Assembly: GCF_029201445.1 (NCBI RefSeq)
Contig: NZ_CP102381.1
Span: 1,178,001-1,242,000 of the forward strand
Length of the DNA stretch: 64,000 bases
Direction of reading: 5' to 3'
Origin: Thiomicrorhabdus lithotrophica
Lineage (GTDB): Bacteria > Pseudomonadota > Gammaproteobacteria > Thiomicrospirales > Thiomicrospiraceae
In this document: piece by piece, positions 56,289 through 63,489 of the stretch
How positions within the stretch are numbered: position 1 is the stretch's first letter
Layout: every line of letters begins with the position of its first letter
Program-made: the position numbers and the translations under genes
The notes under the pieces: generated by a model
Told to the model about the DNA's origin: nothing
The model's input: the letters and a program-made list of their open reading frames with translations, nothing else
The model's database searches: none

Positions 56289-57836
56289 TTAGGCCTTATG
56301 AACGGGTAAATCGATTGTAAACTTTACACCCTGAAATGGCTTGTTTTTATAAGTATGAACATTTTCAGCTCGTGCAGTTCCTTGGTGAAAATCAGCAATC
56401 AGTTTCACAATATATAATCCTAAACCCAGATGAGTCTGCTCGTCTTGATTCAAAACTCGAATAGAAGTCATGCCATCAAAAACTTGCTTCTCAAAACCGG
56501 CAGGGAGTAAAGGTCCTGAATTTAATACCGAAATTTCAATGTGGTTAACACGGTTTGAACAGCGAATGATGATAGGGTGTTTGCCATCTGAAAAATCGGC
56601 GGCATTACTTAAAAGCTTATCCATGAGCTGTTCAATCATAAAACCGTCACCACAGACTTGAAAATTACTTGGAATATTACAAGCATAATCAAGCTTCCAA
56701 TTAGTATGCAAAGTTTCAGTATTTTTCAAATAATGTTGAAGCATAATTCCTATCGGAAAATCTTCTGGTGTCTGACTATGAAGACTATCCTCGATGCTAG
56801 TTGCTTCAGAAAGTGAACTGATAATTTGTTTCAACTGTGCTAAAGCATGTTGCGCATAACTTAGTTGCGGGCTGTCACTATCTTTTTCTAACAGAGATAA
56901 TGCCATTGAAAGACGATTCAGAGGGTTATGGATTTCGTGGCGCAATGTTTTAGGTAATTGTTTTAAATAGCGTTCATAGGCACTTAATTGTTTCAACATT
57001 TCATGTATATGGTGTCTTAAATCTGATAACTCATCGTGGTAAATACGTGAATGTGTATCAGGAAAAACTAGATCAGTAATCCGTCCCTGACTGTTAAAAG
57101 TACGCTTTACATCATTATCTAACCGTATGATTCTGTTGGATAATGCTGCTGTATGAATTAATGCGCCAATAATTACAATCAGAAAAATAAATGCGCCAAT
57201 ACCAATCAATCGATAGAAATAATTTAAGTTGTGACTGAAAAGTGTCTCCATTCTCTGTTCGAGTACGATTGCACCAATTATTTTGCCTTTAACGATTAAT
57301 GGCGTTGAGGACATTAAAGAGATAGGTTGTTCATTTTTATCCATACGATATTGCTGATGGGTATTACCTTGTAAAGAATGGGTAATCAAATTATGTTCAG
57401 GCGTTGAACTTTGCGGATAGGGATAGGGTAAGGAATAGGGTAAAAATGCAGCTAAAGTTTTAATTAAAATCTTACCCGATGATGTAAACAAATCTACTGG
57501 CTTTGAGATTTCTTCATTAGGGAGTTGTCCAACCACATAAGTGGTTTGACGACTTTCATTCACTACCCATAATACAGAGTTGGTCAAATTAAGATGTGAA
57601 AGACGAGTAGGCATTCCAGATTGTATTTGTAGAGCCCACAAATCCGTTCGGTTCTCTAGAATTAATGCTAAGTTCTCTACTGTTTGTTCTTGAACAATAG
57701 CCTGATTATTTAGCATGATGCGATGCAAGTCAATTGCAAAACGGTAAGCTAGAAAGGGCAGTATTGTTAACAATAACAACAAGATAAAAAATCTTGTTCT
57801 GATGGATAATCGTAAAGCGTTTTGAGGAGCTAGCAT
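56289..57836 (-). CDS. Sensor histidine kinase of a two-component system
   Basis: 515 aa. Membrane segment about residues 14-30, periplasmic sensor (about 32-203) ending with a dCache/GAPES-like IVKGKIIGAIVLEQRM strand, second membrane segment about 209-232, HAMP-like linker, then the kinase: His300 in LRHEIHNPLN, N box LLSNAADFSD, and G box LGLGLYIVKLIADFH. The ATP-binding C-terminal half is of the HATPase_c class. It starts 26 bases after the response-regulator gene on the same strand. The sensed signal is unknown. Confidence 0.92.
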   Translation of the reverse strand: MLAPQNALRLSIRTRFFILLLLLTILPFLAYRFAIDLHRIMLNNQAIVQEQTVENLALILENRTDLWALQIQSGMPTRLSHLNLTNSVLWVVNESRQTTYVVGQLPNEEISKPVDLFTSSGKILIKTLAAFLPYSLPYPYPQSSTPEHNLITHSLQGNTHQQYRMDKNEQPISLMSSTPLIVKGKIIGAIVLEQRMETLFSHNLNYFYRLIGIGAFIFLIVIIGALIHTAALSNRIIRLDNDVKRTFNSQGRITDLVFPDTHSRIYHDELSDLRHHIHEMLKQLSAYERYLKQLPKTLRHEIHNPLNRLSMALSLLEKDSDSPQLSYAQHALAQLKQIISSLSEATSIEDSLHSQTPEDFPIGIMLQHYLKNTETLHTNWKLDYACNIPSNFQVCGDGFMIEQLMDKLLSNAADFSDGKHPIIIRCSNRVNHIEISVLNSGPLLPAGFEKQVFDGMTSIRVLNQDEQTHLGLGLYIVKLIADFHQGTARAENVHTYKNKPFQGVKFTIDLPVHKA

Positions 57837-57862
57837 AGCTGTGACTTCTTATTTAATCACTG

Positions 57863-58570
57863 TTAGGACTTATCCTGCCAACTATAACCACGACCATATT
57901 CATTATGAATCAGATTAAATTCAGGCGTAATTTTTTTAAAAGCGTTACGTATTCTACAAATATGTGTGTTAATTGTATTTCGCTCAACCACCCCTTGCGT
58001 AGATGACTGTAAAGCATCATAAGAGATAACACTGCTTTCACCAGCAGTAGCAAATTGTTTTAACATTTCAAATTCTGTAGCCGTTAAATCGAGTGGCTTA
58101 TCATGCCAGTAAGCTTTAAATTGTTCTGGTGCTAATTCGAGATGAGCAATTTTAGATTTATCATCGCTAGAGTTAGTTGATTTAGGTGCACTTGTAATTC
58201 TTAAAAGGTTTTTAACTTTAACAATAAGTACGTTTAAACTAATCGGTTTAGGCAAATAGTCTACTGCTCCTAAAGCATGCCCAGTATAAATATCAAATTC
58301 TGACTGCCTTTCAGATAGGAATATAATTGGAATCGGCTGATTATAGCTTAGTAAGTGTTTGGCTAAATCAAATCCACCATCAACTTCAGAACCTAAAATA
58401 ATGTCTGAAATGACTAAGTCGGGAAGGCTTTCAGAAAAAAAAGCTTCAGCATCTATGCGATTAGTAAAAGGGATTACACTAAACCCTTGTTGTTGAAGAG
58501 CTTCAACTAAGCTATTGAGTTGAATTTCATCATCTTCGATAACGGCAATCTTGTAATCCATGTTTTGCAT
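57863..58570 (-). CDS. OmpR-type response regulator
   Basis: 235 aa. Receiver domain with acidic residues Asp13/Asp14, phosphoacceptor Asp56 in VISDIILG, and Lys near 108 in LPKPIS. Then a winged-helix DNA-binding domain (about residues 140-232) with DLTATEFEMLKQFA and the end NTHICRIRNAFK ... GRGYSW. The receiver segment DIILGSEVDGGFDLAKHLL resembles PdsR, the regulator of the proteobacterial dedicated sortase system, but no sortase is seen here. AGGA lies about eight bases before ATG 58570. Upstream of and cotranscribed with its kinase. Confidence 0.92.
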   Translation of the reverse strand: MQNMDYKIAVIEDDEIQLNSLVEALQQQGFSVIPFTNRIDAEAFFSESLPDLVISDIILGSEVDGGFDLAKHLLSYNQPIPIIFLSERQSEFDIYTGHALGAVDYLPKPISLNVLIVKVKNLLRITSAPKSTNSSDDKSKIAHLELAPEQFKAYWHDKPLDLTATEFEMLKQFATAGESSVISYDALQSSTQGVVERNTINTHICRIRNAFKKITPEFNLIHNEYGRGYSWQDKS

Positions 58571-58640
58571 ATCTACATCCTGGAGTAGGGATAGTTGTAC
58601 TATCTATAAAAACTAAAGCTTATTAAATTCATTGGCGATA

Positions 58641-59582
58641 TTAACGAATATATTGAAAGTCTAAAACTTGCATATTCATAATGATTCCAGCATCTTGAAT
58701 AGGTAATACAATCGCATCTTCATTAGAATCGTTATGATGAGAATGCCACCAGCCTGGTGGGGTAATAAAGGCTGAACCAGGCGTCCACATCGCTTTGATA
58801 GGATTGATGATATCACCATTTTCGTCAATTTCTTTACCAATCATTGTATAGGTATCAGGCCCAGCACTAACACAAAAATCAAGCGCAATAGAGTTGTGTC
58901 TGTGGGGTTTTTGAACCACGCCTGCAGGCAATACATTATAAAGCGCCCATAATGTGTGGGTTAAAGTCATCGTTTGTGGAAAATGCGGATTAGAGAGTAA
59001 GAACCCTGTGCGATTTCTACCTTCGGCTTCTTTACGAACCGCTCTTAACTCACTACATAAACGCTCTTTTGTATACAAAACTGGATGGAAACGCTCACTA
59101 GTCGGTGCAACACCAAGATAGTTTAAAAGAGGAGCATCATGTACCCAGTAAATTGCAGCATCTTCAGTTGCTGTATGCAATGCGTCAGGAACACCTGGAA
59201 GTGTGAATAAATCACCTGTTTTCCACTCAATGGTACCGTGCTTCATCTGAGTGCGTCCTGATCCACGAATGACATAGAACATCTGCGAAGTTACTGAAGC
59301 ATCGGTTTTAAGAGTATCTCCCGTAGAAATCTTAAGATAACTCGCCATTAAATTAGGAGAAGTTGCAGGATAACTGGTTTCTAGCTGTTGCGAAAGATCA
59401 AATGGAATAATGCGAGTTTCACCTCCCTCGTGCAAAGCACTAGGGTAGTCAATAACATCAATTTTTGGCATTGGAGGATTGACTGCTGACATATACTCTT
59501 TAACTTCAGCTTGTTGTTCCCATTGCTGTTGGGCAGTTTCTTGAATTTGTTCTACATTTACTCTATTCACAATATTGTTCAA
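58641..59582 (-). CDS. Bicupin protein, gentisate 1,2-dioxygenase-like
   Basis: 313 aa with two cupin folds. The N-terminal one spans about residues 80-155 (TSQMFYVIRGSGRTQM ... WKTGDLFTLPGVPDALHTA) and the C-terminal about 220-300, with the metal-ligand candidates KPHRHNSIALDF and TPPGWWHSHHND. The overall plan is that of gentisate 1,2-dioxygenase and related ring-cleaving dioxygenases. No other aromatic degradation genes lie nearby, so the substrate is uncertain. The start is TTG 59582; the alternative GTG is at 59570; no ATG is close. Divergence from rpoN is not seen; it reads the same way. Confidence 0.7.
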   Translation of the reverse strand: MNNIVNRVNVEQIQETAQQQWEQQAEVKEYMSAVNPPMPKIDVIDYPSALHEGGETRIIPFDLSQQLETSYPATSPNLMASYLKISTGDTLKTDASVTSQMFYVIRGSGRTQMKHGTIEWKTGDLFTLPGVPDALHTATEDAAIYWVHDAPLLNYLGVAPTSERFHPVLYTKERLCSELRAVRKEAEGRNRTGFLLSNPHFPQTMTLTHTLWALYNVLPAGVVQKPHRHNSIALDFCVSAGPDTYTMIGKEIDENGDIINPIKAMWTPGSAFITPPGWWHSHHNDSNEDAIVLPIQDAGIIMNMQVLDFQYIR

Positions 59583-59738
59583 CGTCTTTAAATATTAATT
59601 ATTTGATTATTATAAAAGCAGCACCCTGAAATTACTATAATTCTACTAAGAGGCTGCCATGAAATATGCTAGTTAGGAAAAAGAGGATGGTTTTCAAATA
59701 TTTTAGAATGTGCATCCAATTTTAATTTCAAATAGTGA

Positions 59739-61244
59739 TTAGAACTTAAATTGATTAAGTTTCTTTCGCTCACTAGAAGATGGAATTTTTAAAGCTTCTC
59801 GGTACTTAGCAATGGTTCTTCGAGCAACTACAATCTCTTTTTCCTCCAATAAACTCATCAGTTTACTATCACTTAGCGGTTTTTTAGGGTCTTCCGCATC
59901 AATAAGTTCTTTGATGTGTGCCTTGATAGCAATGGCTGATTGATCAGCGCTACCATATTGACTAACACCAGTAGAGAAGAAGTATTTAAGTTCAAAGGTA
60001 CCACGAGGCGTTTGTATATATTTTTGGTTAGTGGCACGTGAAATAGTCGATTCATGTAACTCCAAATGGTCAGCAACTTCTCTTAGAACTAAAGGTTGCA
60101 TTGCATGTTCACCTTCTTCAAAGAATTGTTCTTGCTTTTGGACAATAAATTTACCAACACGCAATAAAGTTTCGCCTCTGCTATGTATGCTTTTAATAAG
60201 GCCTTTAGCTTCAATAAGTTGTTCTTTGATTTGCTTAGATTGTTCATCATTTTTTAAGCTACTTGCTAATTCAATGTAGGCTGAATTTATTGATAAACGG
60301 GGAAATGCATTCGCATTAAGCTCAACTAGCCAACCCGTTTTAACTCTTCGCAACCTAAGATCAGGCACGATGACTTCAGATTGTGTACTTGAATAATCAC
60401 GCCCTGGTCTTGGGTTTAAGGTTTGAATTAACTTAATCAACTGCCCAAGTTGCTCATCATCTAAACCATATAGTTTTTTAATGCGTTTAGAGTCGTGGAA
60501 AGATAACCAATCGAAGTTTTCGTTAATTAATTGAATGGCAGTAACAACATAAGGTGTTTTAGGATGTGTAGCCAGCTGTAGTAGTAGGCTTTCTTGAACA
60601 GTCCTAGCGCCAACACCCGTCGGTTCAAATTGTTGTATAACCATTAGCACGGCTTCAACCTCCGCAACTGAAACGATAACATCAGGTTCATTTTGGGAGA
60701 TTGAAAGGGTAATATCCTCTAAGCTACTCGATAAATATCCTTCTTCATTAATATCATCAATGATGTAAGAAGCGATTACAGACTCATCATCCGCCCAAGG
60801 GTAAATCTCAGACTGCCAATATAAATGATCATGTAGGCTTTCTTCAGACGCAGTGTAAGTTTCTGCGCTGGCATACTCTTCAGAGCTTTGCGAAGAGGAA
60901 GAGGGGGTATGGTCTGAATAAACATCTTCCCAATCACAATCGACTTCCATGTCATCTTTGATTGTTTCTGATTGGTTAATATCTAATGGCGCTTCATCAA
61001 CTGGTGTGCTTTCTTTTTCAGTACTGTCATTCTTAGCTTCTTGATTTTCGAGCTCTTCATTTTCTTCAATTTCTTGATCAAAGCCTTCATCCATTTCTAG
61101 CATGAAGTTGGTCTCGAGTGTTGTTTCAATTGTTTGCTGAACTTCTAAAGCAGAATACTGCAATATTTTGATCGACTGCTGTAATTGAGGGGTCAGTTTT
61201 AACTGTTGACCCATATTAATTTGTAAGCCGGGCATTAGTGCCAT
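59739..61244 (-). CDS. rpoN: RNA polymerase sigma-54 factor
   Basis: 501 aa. N-terminal activator-interacting region (LKLTPQLQQSIKILQYSALEVQ), an acidic Glu/Ser-rich region II, core-binding domain (about 120-310), HTH for the -12 element (LHESTISRATNQKYIQTPRG), and the RpoN box ARRTIAKYRE at residues 474-483. Directs transcription from -24/-12 promoters with an activating ATPase. The neighbours usual for rpoN (lptB upstream, hpf and ptsN downstream) are absent, so the gene stands alone here. AGGAGC precedes ATG 61244. Confidence 0.97.
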   Translation of the reverse strand: MALMPGLQINMGQQLKLTPQLQQSIKILQYSALEVQQTIETTLETNFMLEMDEGFDQEIEENEELENQEAKNDSTEKESTPVDEAPLDINQSETIKDDMEVDCDWEDVYSDHTPSSSSQSSEEYASAETYTASEESLHDHLYWQSEIYPWADDESVIASYIIDDINEEGYLSSSLEDITLSISQNEPDVIVSVAEVEAVLMVIQQFEPTGVGARTVQESLLLQLATHPKTPYVVTAIQLINENFDWLSFHDSKRIKKLYGLDDEQLGQLIKLIQTLNPRPGRDYSSTQSEVIVPDLRLRRVKTGWLVELNANAFPRLSINSAYIELASSLKNDEQSKQIKEQLIEAKGLIKSIHSRGETLLRVGKFIVQKQEQFFEEGEHAMQPLVLREVADHLELHESTISRATNQKYIQTPRGTFELKYFFSTGVSQYGSADQSAIAIKAHIKELIDAEDPKKPLSDSKLMSLLEEKEIVVARRTIAKYREALKIPSSSERKKLNQFKF

Positions 61245-61447
61245 ATTGTAGAAAGCTCCTAAAAAATAGAATAGTAATAAACAGTATTATAGATATAATA
61301 ATCGAAAATAAATATAAAACGTAAGCTAATAACCATACTTAGTGCATGAAATTAATTTGTAGAGACAGTATGATTGCTTAAATTACGCACTTTTTACAGA
61401 GTATAAGCCAATTTCATTGGTTTGAAATAAAGTTCAGAGGAAGGAAT

Positions 61448-61891
61448 ATGTCATTGAAAGAAGACGCACACGCAATTGTTGATCAGTTAAATGATGACGC
61501 TGATTGGGATGATCTTGTAAAAGCACTATACCGAAATAAAAAGATTACTTTAGGTATGACTGACTTGGAAGTTGTTCAAGATGAATTAAGTGAATCTGAT
61601 ATTAATGGAGTAATAGGGCGTCTGAAATCGGCTAGTACCCAACCAGATGATATGCGTAATACTAAAACCTATAAGCCTGGTGATTCAGCCACGTTAGGTA
61701 TGGTTGCAGGTGTGGTGGCTATTCTGTTTAGTTTTGTATTCCCGCCAATTGCTTGGGTGGCTGCACCAATAGCAGTTATAGCGGGTCTTATTGGTGTTAA
61801 GAATAAAGAAGAGAAGGCTTGGGTGCCAATCTTACTCGCTTTAATTTCGATTGTTCCAATGGTTAAAATTGTATTGGATACACATAGTTAG
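61448..61891 (+). CDS. Small protein with antitoxin-like N-terminus and a membrane C-terminus
   Basis: 147 aa. Residues about 1-60 (IVDQLNDDADWDDLVKALYRNKKITLGMTDLEVVQDELSE) have the DDAxWDDLxxxLYxxxKI pattern often seen in small antitoxin-type proteins encoded in addiction modules. Residues about 78-140 form two or three membrane segments (LGMVAGVVAILFSFVFPPIAWV, ILLALISIVPMVKIVL), with a linker of Asp/Thr/Lys between. So it looks like a cytoplasmic N-terminal domain fused to a membrane module. No toxin gene is adjacent. GAGGAAGGAAT precedes the ATG, a strong ribosome binding site. Followed by a strong terminator. Function unknown. Confidence 0.65.
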   Translation: MSLKEDAHAIVDQLNDDADWDDLVKALYRNKKITLGMTDLEVVQDELSESDINGVIGRLKSASTQPDDMRNTKTYKPGDSATLGMVAGVVAILFSFVFPPIAWVAAPIAVIAGLIGVKNKEEKAWVPILLALISIVPMVKIVLDTHS

Positions 61892-61951
61892 TATTTATTT
61901 TAAATATGACTAAATACCTTTAGACATCAAAATGTGTTTTTAGACTTAAAG

Positions 61952-62008
61952 CCTGTGTAAAGAGCCCAGCGTTAATGGTAATTAGCGTTAAGCTCCACAG
62001 GTTTTTTT
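61952..62008 (+). terminator. Intrinsic terminator (branched) after the 61448 gene
   Basis: Outer arms CCTGTG (61952-61957) and CACAGG (61996-62001), extended by GAGC and GCTC pairs and an inner AT-rich stem; then seven T (62002-62008). Convergent with the gene at 62031-62312 on the minus strand. Confidence 0.8.
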
Positions 62009-62030
62009 GCTTTAAAACAATATAAGCTCC

Positions 62031-62312
62031 TTAATCAAGCCCTTTGATCAAAGAAAAACTTCCTTTTAAATACAGGTCTTTAACTTCGTCAGGAATCTCT
62101 GCATTCCAAGTCAAACCGTCTTCATTATTCATAACCATCCATTCATCAAAAGAAATTTCATGACTTTCTTCACTTTCTGGGTTAAAGATAGTCATATAGA
62201 CAAATTCACTTTCTTCTGGTTCGGATACTTCAATAAGAAATATCGCTGCACCTTCATATTGACCTTTGGTGACAAGATAAATACCAGGCTTAAAATCTTG
62301 ATGAGTTTGCAT
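62031..62312 (-). CDS. Hypothetical small acidic protein
   Basis: 93 aa, acidic, no membrane segment. AGGA lies seven bases before the ATG at 62312. Two beta-rich stretches (KPGIYLVTKGQYEGAAIFLIEVSE and FVYMTIFNPESEE) suggest a small globular domain. I do not recognise a family. Convergent with the membrane protein gene at 61448. Confidence 0.6.
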   Translation of the reverse strand: MQTHQDFKPGIYLVTKGQYEGAAIFLIEVSEPEESEFVYMTIFNPESEESHEISFDEWMVMNNEDGLTWNAEIPDEVKDLYLKGSFSLIKGLD

Positions 62313-62843
62313 GCTAAATCCTTTCTGTTAATTCTCTATGGAAGCCAAATGGTGAAAAACCATAACAGCGATGGTTGAGCATAATCATAAGTTAAATTAA
62401 ACGTAAGTTTAAACTTTTAAGTTGAATATTTTTAGTACAAACACCGAAGCGTGTTTTATACGAATTACTGGATTTAATAAACTAAGCCTTAAATTGTGTA
62501 ATTAATTACTGAATATAATTTTGACTATAAATCATGGTGTTAGAGCTTATTTATGGTTTTAAGGGGTTTGATAAATGTTAATATATATTCGTATAATATA
62601 TATTATGTTAAATTGGTTAATGAATAAAAAGGTTCTGAATATGAATAAGCCCTACTTAGGCAAAAGATGAATTAAATATAAGATTTGTCTAAGTTGTGCG
62701 ATTGCCAACTTAAAAAGAAATGATTGTTGTTTGATGAATTTAACAAAGGTTTGATTTGTTATTAATGAATAATCAAAAGTTACCAGGCCTGGTAACTTTT
62801 GATTCTTAGAATAAGTCTTTACTTGAATAGCAATTTAACGCAG
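62313..62843. other. 531-base gene-free region
   Basis: Very AT-rich. It holds a TATAAT between two AATATATATT repeats (62580-62589 and 62595-62604), a short weak reading frame at 62575-62670 that I do not call, and the 34-bp palindrome at 62771-62804. I find no RNA gene or convincing ORF. Confidence 0.6.
62771..62804. repeat. Perfect 34-bp palindrome around CCAGGCCTGG (copy 11)
   Basis: Positions 62771-62804 are exactly self-complementary, centred between 62787 and 62788, and contain the core CCAGGCCTGG at 62783-62792 inside AAAGTTACC and GGTAACTTT arms. On the minus strand it lies 40 bases beyond the arsC-like gene stop, and its 3' arm is U-rich, so it can terminate transcription of that operon; on either strand it could also be a protein-binding site. 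Confidence 0.9.
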
Positions 62844-63197
62844 TTACATAATCAGTAAAACATTTTCTGGTGGTCGACCCAAAATGACCTTATCACCAAT
62901 CTTAATTATTGGCCTTTCGATTAACTTCGGGTTTTGTGCTAACACTTGAAACCATTCATCATCAGATTTGTTGTCGCTTTTACTTAATCCAAGTTCTTTG
63001 AATAAGCTTTCGCCCGTTCTGACTATTTCAAATGGTATTTTATTCATTAATTGACAGAGTTCTTTTAGGTCACTAATACTCGGTGGTGTTTCTAAGTATC
63101 GTACTTCAGTTACATCAAATCCATTTTCATTGAGGATTGATAACGCACTCCTACTTTTAGAGCATCTTGGATTGTGATAAATGGTAGCTGATTTCAT
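62844..63197 (-). CDS. ArsC/YfgD-type arsenate reductase family protein
   Basis: 117 aa thioredoxin-fold protein. Catalytic Cys12 in HNPRCSKSR, then RTGE, then ERPIIKIGDK; these are the features of the glutaredoxin-dependent ArsC family (YfgD/YffB group also included). Sequence alone does not separate arsenate reductase from the YfgD-type relatives of uncertain function. It starts two bases after the xseB stop on the same strand, so it is transcribed with the exonuclease VII genes. AGGA precedes ATG 63197. No ars regulator or arsB is nearby. Confidence 0.85.
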   Translation of the reverse strand: MKSATIYHNPRCSKSRSALSILNENGFDVTEVRYLETPPSISDLKELCQLMNKIPFEIVRTGESLFKELGLSKSDNKSDDEWFQVLAQNPKLIERPIIKIGDKVILGRPPENVLLIM

Positions 63198-63199
63198 TA

Positions 63200-63418
63200 T
63201 TAATCCTCAGTCTCAGCGCTAGTCTCAGTTTCTAGGCGTGTATTTAAAGCCGATTCAACGGCCTCTATTCTAGATTTACACAACTGGTAGGCTCTTGTTG
63301 CATCATCTACCATTGGAACTAACTCATCAATATCAACCTCACCACTATTTGCTAGTTTTTGAGCGATTTCTTGTAACTTTTGATAATTTTCTTTAAAACT
63401 TTCAGCTGATTGCGTCAT
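63200..63418 (-). CDS. xseB: Exodeoxyribonuclease VII small subunit
   Basis: 72 aa. SFKENYQKLQEIAQKLANSGEVDIDELVPMVDDATRAYQLCKSRI is the XseB helical-hairpin signature. Several copies bind the large subunit XseA. It lies 71 bases after xseA on the minus strand. AGGA precedes ATG 63418. Confidence 0.92.
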   Translation of the reverse strand: MTQSAESFKENYQKLQEIAQKLANSGEVDIDELVPMVDDATRAYQLCKSRIEAVESALNTRLETETSAETED

Positions 63419-63489
63419 CTTTTATCCTTTGGTTCCATGCTGAAGATGTAGCTTAGTACACCTATTTAAAACATTGAATCTTGGTCTTG

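Noticed and set aside
58747-58764. CCACCAGCCTGGTGG, an almost palindromic word near the bicupin end
   Set aside because: Has an odd centre and is not the repeated CCAGGCCTGG; it is inside a coding sequence encoding Trp/His residues.
62575-62670. 31-codon reading frame in the AT-rich gap (MLIYIRIIYIMLNW...)
   Set aside because: No ribosome binding site and composition follows the AT-rich background; probably chance.
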